Virus record (IMG/VR): IMGVR_UViG_3300032397_000029
Location: 1 to 43,706 of that record
Source of the DNA: a virus
Direction: 5' to 3' (one strand)
Length of the DNA: 43,706 bases
Below are positions 15,484 through 22,425 of this stretch, piece after piece; position 1 is the first letter of the stretch; each line of letters starts with the position of its first letter. Below the pieces are notes generated by a model. The model was not told the origin of the DNA, searched no databases, and saw only the letters and a list, made by a program, of their open reading frames with translations. Position numbers and translations under genes: made by a program.

Positions 15484-15513
15484 TCGTAGACCGAGCAGCA
15501 TAGGAGACATCAG

Positions 15514-17709
15514 ATGAGTGGTTTCATTAGACGATTTCTCTTCGATCCGGGCAATGAGGTGCTGCTTGAGATCGAGTCCATCAACATTCTCGACCTAGAA
15601 CCGCCTGCTAGCATTCAGGGGATCGGTACAGGTACTGTGATGTTGGTAGGGGAGTTTGAAAACGGCCCGTTCAATACGCCAACAGAGGTGTCAAGCTCAA
15701 CCGATTTGAAGAACGTGTTCGGAACGCACGGCTACGCCTACGGAGGGGTGATAGCTAACAATCCTTGCGCCGTCAAGCGTCGTGCAGATGCAGCGCTTGT
15801 CGATGAGTATTGGAACGGTAACTCTATCGTGCAGCTCAACGGAAAGAAGTTCAAGCGTCTCGTGCTTGTGCGCGCGGATACGAGTACCGGGTCTGTGACG
15901 TTTACCCGTTGCGCAATGCTTACAGGTATTGCGGCATGGCGGTACGTACTTGACTCGGGGCAGACGCTAATTGTCGATAGCGGCGCCGGTGATGTGACAG
16001 CTACGTTTACTGCAATCGTAGCAGCCGTGACCGGCTCTGGTGGTACCTACCCGACGGTGTTTGCTGGTGGTGAAACGCTCACGTTGTACTGGGACGATCA
16101 ACCGCAATTCACCACGACTTTCTTGTCCAGTGACCAGACCGCCACACAGGTTGCGGCTCGCATCAATCAATATGCTGGTTGGACATTCGCCACAGTGTCT
16201 GGTGGTGAGCTTCGGCTGACTGCTCGCATCAAGGGCAATGCAAGTACGGTCGGTGTGGTGAGTGGCTCTACAGGCGTACTCACCAAGCTAGGCTTGTCGG
16301 CTGCGGTTACGCATCCGGCTCCTGGTACGTGTAACGTACAGAACATTGCAGCCGTTAGCGTATCTGAAGCTCACACGGTCTGCGTCGCAGCCGATCCGAA
16401 TCTCAAGGTCACAACAGACAGTCAATCTCGCATTCGGATGATCAACATCGGTATTCCAGGCACGGGCACATTGAAAGTCAAGAGTACTTCAACTGCAATC
16501 GCGTTTGGATTCGCTCCGTTGGATGTTGTAGTTAGTGCCGCAACTGGAGACGCAGGTATGCTATCCGCAGGCACGCGCGTGCGGAACTCCGGTGGGACCG
16601 AGTGGGTCACCATGCAGGATGTGAGCATTACGGCTGCTAGTGCGGGACCTTATACTATGAAGGTTCGCCCAGCACTCGACGACGGAACGAATGTGGGAGC
16701 TGTTGCAGGTACGATCACGACCGTATACGACGCACCAGACATTGGCGCTTTTGCATGCATCAATTACGCGCCGCTAGTGGCCGCATTGTCGGAAGCTGCA
16801 ATTGATGCCACCTACACAACAGCTTATGCCAGCACCGTCGATCTGAACTCGGTTGCAAAGGAGGTCAACATCTCCTTCTGTGCTCGCCAGTCCAACACTG
16901 TCCGTCGTATGGTAAAGTCGAATGCAATTGATGCTAGTGCGAACGGATGCTTTGGGCGGTTCGCTTGTGTTCGCGCCCCTCTTGGCATCACACGTTCGAC
17001 GGCTCGCAGTACGGCAGCTGAACCAGGAGTCGGCGCGTACAGAGACCAACGGGTAGCGTACTGTTATCCTGGGGTCAACACGACGGTACCGTCGATTGCC
17101 ACCCGAGGGACTGCAGGAGGTGCAGGCTTCACCGCAACTGGAGCTGTCGACGTGGGGGCCGATGGGTTCCTCGCCAGTTTGATGTCACAGCTTCCGCCAG
17201 AAGAGAATCCCGGACAAGAAACTCCATTCCTCACTGCAATCAACAGTGTCGAAACAAGCCCGAATGCCCAAGGCTTCACGATCATCGACTACACAAACTT
17301 CAGGTCGTCTGGCATTTGTGCGATCCGTATCGACGGAGGAACCGCGTTCTTCCAATCAGGTGTGACAAGTGTCGATCCTGCCGTGTACCCGAACTACCGA
17401 AACATCGCGCGTCGCCGGTACGCAGACATGGTGCAAGACACCATGGCTCTCCGTCTCAAGGGTTTTTCGAAGAAGCTCGCAACTGCTATGCGCCGTAAGG
17501 CAGTCAAAGGCGAGATCGTCGCTTACATGGATACGCTCAAGAACCGACAGAATAGCTACTCCTTGAGCGATTCGTCAAATACGCCAACCGAGCTCGCCAT
17601 GGGTCTCTACCGACTAGTGTTGAAGATCCGCACGCTATCCAGTTTGGATAGTATTACGCTTGAAACCATGATCGGCGAGTCGGTTATCACGACGACTGAA
17701 ACAGTCTAG
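15514..17709 (+). CDS. Tail sheath protein
   Basis: The 731-residue protein has an AGGAG site before ATG 15514. The N-terminal part contains GTGTVMLVGEFENGPFNTPT, the early sheath motif in which a new particle is described by effects such as name and start loops. The Ser/Thr/Gly-rich middle (about residues 130-400) is an insertion domain facing outside. The C-terminal domain is conserved: YTNFRSSGICAIRIDGGTAF, then YRNIARRRYADMVQDTMALR and TLSSLDSITLETMIGESV. These features are typical of contractile tail sheaths of P2 and Mu type, and sheath subunits contract to drive the tube through the envelope. It is followed directly by the tube gene, as usual. Confidence 0.9.
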   Translation: MSGFIRRFLFDPGNEVLLEIESINILDLEPPASIQGIGTGTVMLVGEFENGPFNTPTEVSSSTDLKNVFGTHGYAYGGVIANNPCAVKRRADAALVDEYWNGNSIVQLNGKKFKRLVLVRADTSTGSVTFTRCAMLTGIAAWRYVLDSGQTLIVDSGAGDVTATFTAIVAAVTGSGGTYPTVFAGGETLTLYWDDQPQFTTTFLSSDQTATQVAARINQYAGWTFATVSGGELRLTARIKGNASTVGVVSGSTGVLTKLGLSAAVTHPAPGTCNVQNIAAVSVSEAHTVCVAADPNLKVTTDSQSRIRMINIGIPGTGTLKVKSTSTAIAFGFAPLDVVVSAATGDAGMLSAGTRVRNSGGTEWVTMQDVSITAASAGPYTMKVRPALDDGTNVGAVAGTITTVYDAPDIGAFACINYAPLVAALSEAAIDATYTTAYASTVDLNSVAKEVNISFCARQSNTVRRMVKSNAIDASANGCFGRFACVRAPLGITRSTARSTAAEPGVGAYRDQRVAYCYPGVNTTVPSIATRGTAGGAGFTATGAVDVGADGFLASLMSQLPPEENPGQETPFLTAINSVETSPNAQGFTIIDYTNFRSSGICAIRIDGGTAFFQSGVTSVDPAVYPNYRNIARRRYADMVQDTMALRLKGFSKKLATAMRRKAVKGEIVAYMDTLKNRQNSYSLSDSSNTPTELAMGLYRLVLKIRTLSSLDSITLETMIGESVITTTETV

Positions 17710-17731
17710 TTGTCAAGGGAAGAAGGTCAAT

Positions 17732-18160
17732 ATGTCTCAAAGGTTGAAAGGCCAAGAAGTGCAGATTATCATCTGCAAAGCAGGTGAACCGCAGACTACT
17801 CTAACGGACATTCAGAACTTCAATGCAGAGTTTCAATCTGAAACCAAGACTCAAGGCTACCTTGGCGAGAAGTGGAATCAGGTTGATGACATCTACAATC
17901 AGACGAAGTTCGATCTCGAACTGAACCTGCATGCAACAGAATGGTTTGATTTCCATCAATCCATCCTGGACCGGCAAATGCGTGTAACCCCAGACTTACA
18001 GTTCAACATCCTGGCCGTCATGAACTTCCCGAACGGGGAGTCCCCGACCATGATGTTTGGGGACGCAAAGTTCGGAGCTACGCCTATCAACATCAGTTCC
18101 CGTGGTGACTATGTGAAGGTCAAGCTAGACGGTATGTGCGAAGTTCCGCAAAGGATCTAA
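17732..18160 (+). CDS. Tail tube protein
   Basis: GAAGAAGG before ATG 17732 is a good ribosome binding site. The 142-residue length and the LGEKWNQVDDIYNQTKFDLE segment with following LNLHATEWFDF agree with XkdM-like tube subunits. Beta segments dominate (VQIIICKAGEP, DYVKVKLDGMCEV). It forms the inner tube stacked beneath the sheath. The AAGGA in its last codons can serve as ribosome binding site of the short leader ORF that follows. Confidence 0.88.
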   Translation: MSQRLKGQEVQIIICKAGEPQTTLTDIQNFNAEFQSETKTQGYLGEKWNQVDDIYNQTKFDLELNLHATEWFDFHQSILDRQMRVTPDLQFNILAVMNFPNGESPTMMFGDAKFGATPINISSRGDYVKVKLDGMCEVPQRI

Positions 18161-18162
18161 GC

Positions 18163-18231
18163 ATGTGGACGGAGGCGCAGTCGGGTTTAGGCCCGTTTCT
18201 GGGCTCTATCGAGGTGGTCACCCGCAGCTAA
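18163..18231 (+). CDS. Candidate leader peptide (22 aa) upstream of tail chaperone
   Basis: ATG 18163 lies seven bases after AAGGA (18151-18155), a plausible ribosome binding site within the tube gene end. The frame encodes 22 residues starting MWTEAQSGLGPFLGSIE and stops at TAA 18229-18231. The stop is two bases before the sequence that can pair with the chaperone's ribosome binding site, so a terminating ribosome would cover it. It may be a regulatory leader rather than a functional peptide, or it may be untranslated. Confidence 0.4.
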   Translation: MWTEAQSGLGPFLGSIEVVTRS

Positions 18232-18281
18232 ACCTGCGCCTCCAACCTCCCCGAGAGAGCCCACCCTAACTGGAGGCGCAG
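18171..18281 (+). promoter_or_regulatory. Candidate translational switch: duplicated ribosome binding site with shared complement
   Basis: GGAGGCGCAG occurs at 18171-18180 and again at 18272-18281, where it is the ribosome binding site of the chaperone gene (ATG 18284). Its exact complement CTGCGCCTCC lies between them at 18234-18243. The complement can therefore pair with either copy; pairing with the second extends to 11 bases (18234-18244 with 18271-18281) and hides the site. A second helix, GGGCTCT (18201-18207) with AGAGCCC (18256-18262) and GAGGT (18211-18215) with ACCTC (18245-18249), interleaves with these and would make a pseudoknot. The pairing is seen directly; switching is inferred. 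Confidence 0.6.
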
Positions 18282-18283
18282 TA

Positions 18284-18877
18284 ATGAACGCAGCAGCACA
18301 ACGGCAGAGGGGTAAACCTGATACGTTTGCCGACGCCGTCCGAGCGACGGTATCTACCAATCTCACTCTCGAAGAGAAGGCACTCTTAGGCGAAGTTGGC
18401 CCAGAATCCAGCGACGCTGTAGAACCCATTCTGGCAATCGACGATGTCGAACCGCGGCCGCACGGAACGCATCCAGCTTGGGTTGTCGTGCCCCCAAATC
18501 TTGCCATGCCACCCGAGGTGCTTGTCACATACGTACGCTGCAAGGCTAAGCTCACTCGAATTCCAAGCAAGGGAGATCGTAGCATCATCATATGGGGGCT
18601 CACTGCGTCTGAAGAGATGGTGTCCCTTAAGCGGTGTATGGGCGAAAACCTTCGTTCGGTGTCCGAGATGACGAAAATGACTATTCGGGCAATCGACGGT
18701 GTGAAAGTTGATTGGTCGGGGAGGCCCGGGCCAGGAAATGTCAACACGTTCTGGGATGAGATCGGACCGGCTTATCGGCAACAGCTCATCAATGTGTATC
18801 TCAAGACGCATGCTCTAAGTTCGGAGGACCAAGCCGATTTTTTCGTCAATTGTTTGCATATCGAGGACGTCTCTTAG
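18284..18877 (+). CDS. Tail assembly chaperone, short (unshifted) product
   Basis: The 197-residue product lies between tube and tape measure genes, where tail assembly chaperones (lambda gpG analogues) are found. Its N-terminus (MNAAAQRQRGKPDTFADAVR) is charged; the domain near residues 60-150 contains PPEVLVTYVRCKAKL and WGLTASEEMVSLKRCMGENL. Near the C-terminus it has the expected helical end before a slippery heptamer at 18838-18844. Ribosomes that do not shift end at TAG 18875-18877. The chaperone coats the tape measure during tail assembly and is not expected in virions. Confidence 0.85.
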   Translation: MNAAAQRQRGKPDTFADAVRATVSTNLTLEEKALLGEVGPESSDAVEPILAIDDVEPRPHGTHPAWVVVPPNLAMPPEVLVTYVRCKAKLTRIPSKGDRSIIIWGLTASEEMVSLKRCMGENLRSVSEMTKMTIRAIDGVKVDWSGRPGPGNVNTFWDEIGPAYRQQLINVYLKTHALSSEDQADFFVNCLHIEDVS

Positions 18878-19173
18878 CCCGCGAGGGCTGGGAGCCCTTC
18901 GATTTGTACGAGCACTACGAGGCGTGCAAGACGCTCCTAGTCGCTCAAATCTACGGTGAGCCGGCACCTGCCTGGCATTTGATAGAGTTCGATGTGGAAG
19001 ATCGGGTGAAGGCTAGAATGCGGCAGAAGATGGCACTATCAAGGTACGGACGTGTGGACTTCTTCGGATGGAATCACCGACCTGTTGCGGAGTTGGATGC
19101 CGCAACTGCCGTACTAACTGAAATGTTGGAAAACGAGGACGCTGTACCTGGATGGAACGAACGCAATGGCTGA
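18284..19173 (+). CDS. Tail assembly chaperone, -1 frameshift product (gpGT-like, about 296 aa)
   Basis: A -1 shift at TTTTTTC joins the first 187 codons to a downstream frame without its own start site. The joined sequence reads smoothly through the junction: EDQADFF then RQLFAYRGRLLAREGWEPF. The T part continues to NERNG at 19173 and contains a YEHYEACKTLLVAQIYGEP segment. This matches the lambda G/GT layout, in which a minority fusion recruits the tape measure and tube. The start of the downstream part at base 18844 is set by the slip site. The tape measure start overlaps its end by eight bases. Confidence 0.85.
18838..18844 (+). promoter_or_regulatory. -1 ribosomal frameshift slippery site TTTTTTC
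   Basis: In the zero frame the codons are GAT TTT TTC, so the heptamer T TTT TTC fits the X XXY YYZ rule. Slipping gives TTT TTT then CGT, leading into the downstream frame. A stem AGCCC (18876-18880)-GCGA-GGGCT (18885-18889), or the alternative GGGCT (18885-18889)-GGG-AGCCC (18893-18897), lies 31 or more bases downstream, farther than usual for a stimulator. Confidence 0.85.
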
Positions 19174-21187
19174 GAATACCGAAGTTCAGGTTGCGGCGGT
19201 ACTAAAGCTCGAAGATCGTGCAAGTTCGGCGTTGAGCAGTATCAAGAGTGGGTTCGACCGAGTATCGGGGGCTGCCGGTTCTGCTGTAGGTAAGCTCGCA
19301 GACTTTGCGAAGCAGACGGCAGCTGTTGCTATCGGAGTCAATATCGGCAGTATGGTCTCGGGGCTCGGCGGTATGTGGACCGAGATGATCGGAGCAGCAA
19401 AGGCGCACAATACCGAAGTTCGGCATATGGCGTCCACGTTGATGATGGTGTCCGATCCTAGCCGAAGTTGGGGCAGTCTCCAGAAACAAGCGGAAGGCTA
19501 CGTCCATCAGATGCAGATGGTCGGAATTGAAACCGGAACGTCCCATCATTCAATGGTTGAAGCCTTTGAGGATATTTCCGCGCGGTCGAGTAAGTCTACC
19601 GACCACATTACAAAGATGGTCGAGCAAGCAGCGATGGCCGGACGTATTGTGCCTGGGGGACTTGAGGCGATAACTCAAGGCTTCCAGATGGTAGAGATGG
19701 GCGTTGTTCGTGCGCGCAATCCAATTGTAATGCTCATCAAACAGGCTGGATTGATGGGAGGTACGGCAAAGGAGATTGCCAAGGACATGACTATGATGGC
19801 GTCTGAGGATGCCTTAGCAAAGGCGCCAAAGCACATCAAAGCAATTGCCGCTGAATGGGGGAAGACCGGACAAGCTCCGGTTACGGCAATGGCCGAAAAG
19901 GCCATTGAAATTATGGCGGCGAAAGCCAAGACCATTCCGATGTCGATGGGGCAACTCATCACGTCTATCAAGGAACAGAAGGCGTTGTTACTAGAGACGG
20001 TTGGAGTTCCAGTGTTGAAGGGCATCCTCGATGCAATACGTCCGTCTTTAGAGCAACTTCGTAAGTACTTCACAGAACATAAGGATGCAGTCGAACAATG
20101 GGCTAAGTCGCTAGGCGACAAGGTAGGCGCATGGTCGAAAGAAGCCGCTGCCAAGATGCAAGAGGCATTCAATTACCTACAGACGCACAGCAACGAGATA
20201 TGGAACGCACTCGAAAAGGGCTCTGCTGCGCTGATGTCCGTGTTGCAATTCATGGTTGCGCACAAGGAGATTATCCTTGCGTTAGCAGCAGCTAAAGCGG
20301 CAAGTGGAGTGCCCGGTGTAGGTGCCGCAGCGCAAGGTGCAGGGTTCGTCGTGAAAGCAATAGCTAGCGCAGGTGCTGCAGGAGCACCCATATTCGGGAT
20401 GGCCGCATCGGCTGGAGCAATGGGCGCAGCCGTTGCATTAGGTGCCGCGACACTTGCGATCGCAGCTGTAGGTACTGCTGCCTACAACGCGTATCTGCTA
20501 TGGGATGAGACTGTAGGTGTAGCAAATCGCGGGTTGGAAGCACAATTAGCACTTAACAAGAAGGAAGAGGCCGTAGTCGATCAACAAATAGCTCTGCAAG
20601 GTAAACGTGCAGAGTTCATCGCGGCGCAAGCGAGCTATGCCAACACCGAATCTATGTCCACTGGGCGAGGGGCGGGGGGGAACATTCCGGTACCTGAGAT
20701 AGGATTTGGAGATGTGCTCGCCAACAGTTTGGATCGCGAGAAGATGCTCGTTCAGTCTGATACCCAAGCTGCAATGGCCGATATGGCATCTCAATACAGT
20801 GCGATGTTCAATGCTGCAGCTGCATCAGGGAATGCCGGGTTGATGCAGGTCGCGTTATCTACGCTGACTAACAGTAATGCTTTGCAGTATTCGCTATTTA
20901 TGTCGGGAGAGAGCATAACAGGAGGATTTGATGCACTCATAGCAGCGCTCAAGGCAGCAGGGCCCGAATTCGAGCAGGCGGCAAACAATCTTGCGGAACT
21001 TGTGGGTAAGGGGAAAGGCGGAGTTCCGCCCCCACATAGGGGTCCGCTCATTGGTGGAGGAAACACGTTCAACATCAAACAGGACTTCAGAGACCAAGAT
21101 CCTGACCGTATTGCCATTGTGTTCCAACGAGACCTCTTGAAAGCCGCGCTGACACCGACGCAGAGCAGAGTGGGGAACCTAGGATAA
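19166..21187 (+). CDS. Tail tape measure protein
   Basis: The 673-residue protein follows the chaperone pair, as tape measures do. It begins with a helical segment (QVAAVLKLEDRASSALSSIK) and a short GVNIGSMVSGLGGM stretch. Long Ala/Met/Lys-rich helical stretches follow, with a hydrophobic Ala/Gly region at about residues 370-445 that may contact the host membrane during ejection. At about 0.15 nm per residue, a rule known for siphophages and broadly used for myophages, the predicted tail is roughly 100 nm. Its C-terminus is Gly/Pro-rich. ATG 19166 overlaps the chaperone frame by eight bases. Confidence 0.9.
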   Translation: MAENTEVQVAAVLKLEDRASSALSSIKSGFDRVSGAAGSAVGKLADFAKQTAAVAIGVNIGSMVSGLGGMWTEMIGAAKAHNTEVRHMASTLMMVSDPSRSWGSLQKQAEGYVHQMQMVGIETGTSHHSMVEAFEDISARSSKSTDHITKMVEQAAMAGRIVPGGLEAITQGFQMVEMGVVRARNPIVMLIKQAGLMGGTAKEIAKDMTMMASEDALAKAPKHIKAIAAEWGKTGQAPVTAMAEKAIEIMAAKAKTIPMSMGQLITSIKEQKALLLETVGVPVLKGILDAIRPSLEQLRKYFTEHKDAVEQWAKSLGDKVGAWSKEAAAKMQEAFNYLQTHSNEIWNALEKGSAALMSVLQFMVAHKEIILALAAAKAASGVPGVGAAAQGAGFVVKAIASAGAAGAPIFGMAASAGAMGAAVALGAATLAIAAVGTAAYNAYLLWDETVGVANRGLEAQLALNKKEEAVVDQQIALQGKRAEFIAAQASYANTESMSTGRGAGGNIPVPEIGFGDVLANSLDREKMLVQSDTQAAMADMASQYSAMFNAAAASGNAGLMQVALSTLTNSNALQYSLFMSGESITGGFDALIAALKAAGPEFEQAANNLAELVGKGKGGVPPPHRGPLIGGGNTFNIKQDFRDQDPDRIAIVFQRDLLKAALTPTQSRVGNLG

Positions 21188-22425
21188 TGCCGAAGCAACG
21201 AGCTACAGTCGTCATTGTCGAGGAGCTAGCCGGACAGAAACGGCGAGTTGAGCTTCACGGTGCGGGTCTTCCTCATCAAGGCGTAGCATGGAAGACCGAA
21301 CAAAAGCTAGTCACTGCGTGGTACCCAGGTAACCCCCAAGAGGCAACTCAGCAAGTATTCGGTCCTCGCGAAGTTCCGGTCTCTTGGGAGGGCGAATGGC
21401 ATCGTACGTTGTTGGGTCGCAATCCGTGCAAGTATAGCGAAGGTGGTGGAAACAGTTCGAGCGTAGTCAACCCGACGACGCTCCGAGATTTGTTCGATTC
21501 CATATTCTACAGCGGGCAACGGCTTCGTGTAACGTGGGTGGCAGAGGACTATCTCGGGCAGGAATTCAACCTCGTACGCGAGGGTCGGTGCAAGACCTGG
21601 GAGTTCCCACATACCCGACTCGAAGACATCAAATGGAAATTCGAGTGGGAGTGGCAGAGCAGAGGCGGTACCGTCCAGAAGGTTGTAGCTACACGCGACG
21701 ACGAAGAGGCATCGAGTATTTCGAAGTATCTGTCCTACGCCGAGCAGTGTTATACGGCCGTTAACTTTAATGCGATCAATGCCTACGCAAAGGGCCTCAA
21801 GAAGAGTACGTCCTTTCTCACATTAGGACAGCTCGAAGCTCTGGCGAATGCTCCAATGGCGATTGCCGATTCGTTCGGGCGCGCGGTCCGGCAGCAAGTC
21901 AACAGCCTCCGTCGCGTTGCAGACATGGCGAACAAGTTCCGAGCCGTACCATACAGCGTAGCCAATTCGTTACTAAGCGTAGCCAGAAACACGACGTACA
22001 TTTGCAATCAGTACTGCGACACGATGAGCCGTATGCCCCCGGAAGCCTACACAACGAAGCACAACGTTGCCGATCTCACGCGGTCTGCAAAGTATTTTGG
22101 AAGCACGATAGGTACGGGACGAGAACTCGCGAGGCAGTCACAAGTGATGGCGGTGTCGGCACAGACACAAATCTCCCAGATGGGTGGCGCTCGCAACGAA
22201 GCAGTTCGTCGCACGGCGACGCAGAACACGACGTCTCGAACGATCCTCGGCGTGCATGTCGTGAAGCAAGGGGACACGGCGTATTCGATATCAAAGAAGT
22301 GGTACGGTACTCCCGACCATGCAATTGACATTTTGAGGACCAACAAGATCAAGCTGACCACCGTACGATTGCCTCCAGGCAAGCCTCTGGTAATCCCTGT
22401 GTTGTCTACTGCGCGAGGGGTGTGA
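21187..22425 (+). CDS. LysM-containing baseplate / tail protein
   Basis: The 412-residue protein has a C-terminal LysM-like domain at about residues 356-405: VVKQGDTAYSISKKWYGTP, a DILRTN helix and LPPGKPLVIPVL. The N-terminal domain (VEELAGQKRRVELHGAGLPH, QVFGPREVPVSWEGEWHRT) resembles tail-hub adaptor proteins of XkdP/gp53 type, which link tape measure to hub and bind the tube. Residues 251-264 (FRAVPYSVANSLLS) are shared almost identically with the holin-like protein 10 kb away. It overlaps the tape measure in a TAATG junction and the next gene in a TGATG junction. Confidence 0.85.
   Translation: MPKQRATVVIVEELAGQKRRVELHGAGLPHQGVAWKTEQKLVTAWYPGNPQEATQQVFGPREVPVSWEGEWHRTLLGRNPCKYSEGGGNSSSVVNPTTLRDLFDSIFYSGQRLRVTWVAEDYLGQEFNLVREGRCKTWEFPHTRLEDIKWKFEWEWQSRGGTVQKVVATRDDEEASSISKYLSYAEQCYTAVNFNAINAYAKGLKKSTSFLTLGQLEALANAPMAIADSFGRAVRQQVNSLRRVADMANKFRAVPYSVANSLLSVARNTTYICNQYCDTMSRMPPEAYTTKHNVADLTRSAKYFGSTIGTGRELARQSQVMAVSAQTQISQMGGARNEAVRRTATQNTTSRTILGVHVVKQGDTAYSISKKWYGTPDHAIDILRTNKIKLTTVRLPPGKPLVIPVLSTARGV
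21936..21975 (+). repeat. 40-base repeat, copy 1 (in LysM gene)
   Basis: Bases 21936-21975 match 31882-31921 at 37 of 40 positions, the last 23 without a mismatch (starting ACAGCGTAGCC). Both copies are read in the same frame and encode F-R/Q-AVP-Y/H-SVANSLLS. Confidence 0.85.

Noticed and set aside
15466-15489. Seven-codon ORF MSQRCDS before the sheath gene, resembling the MSQR start of the tube protein
   Set aside because: Too short and without ribosome binding site; similarity of four residues is probably chance.
18876-18897. Mutually exclusive GNRA-loop hairpins downstream of the slippery site as frameshift stimulator
   Set aside because: They begin 31 bases after the heptamer, beyond the usual 5-9 base spacing, so I list them only as a note with the frameshift site.
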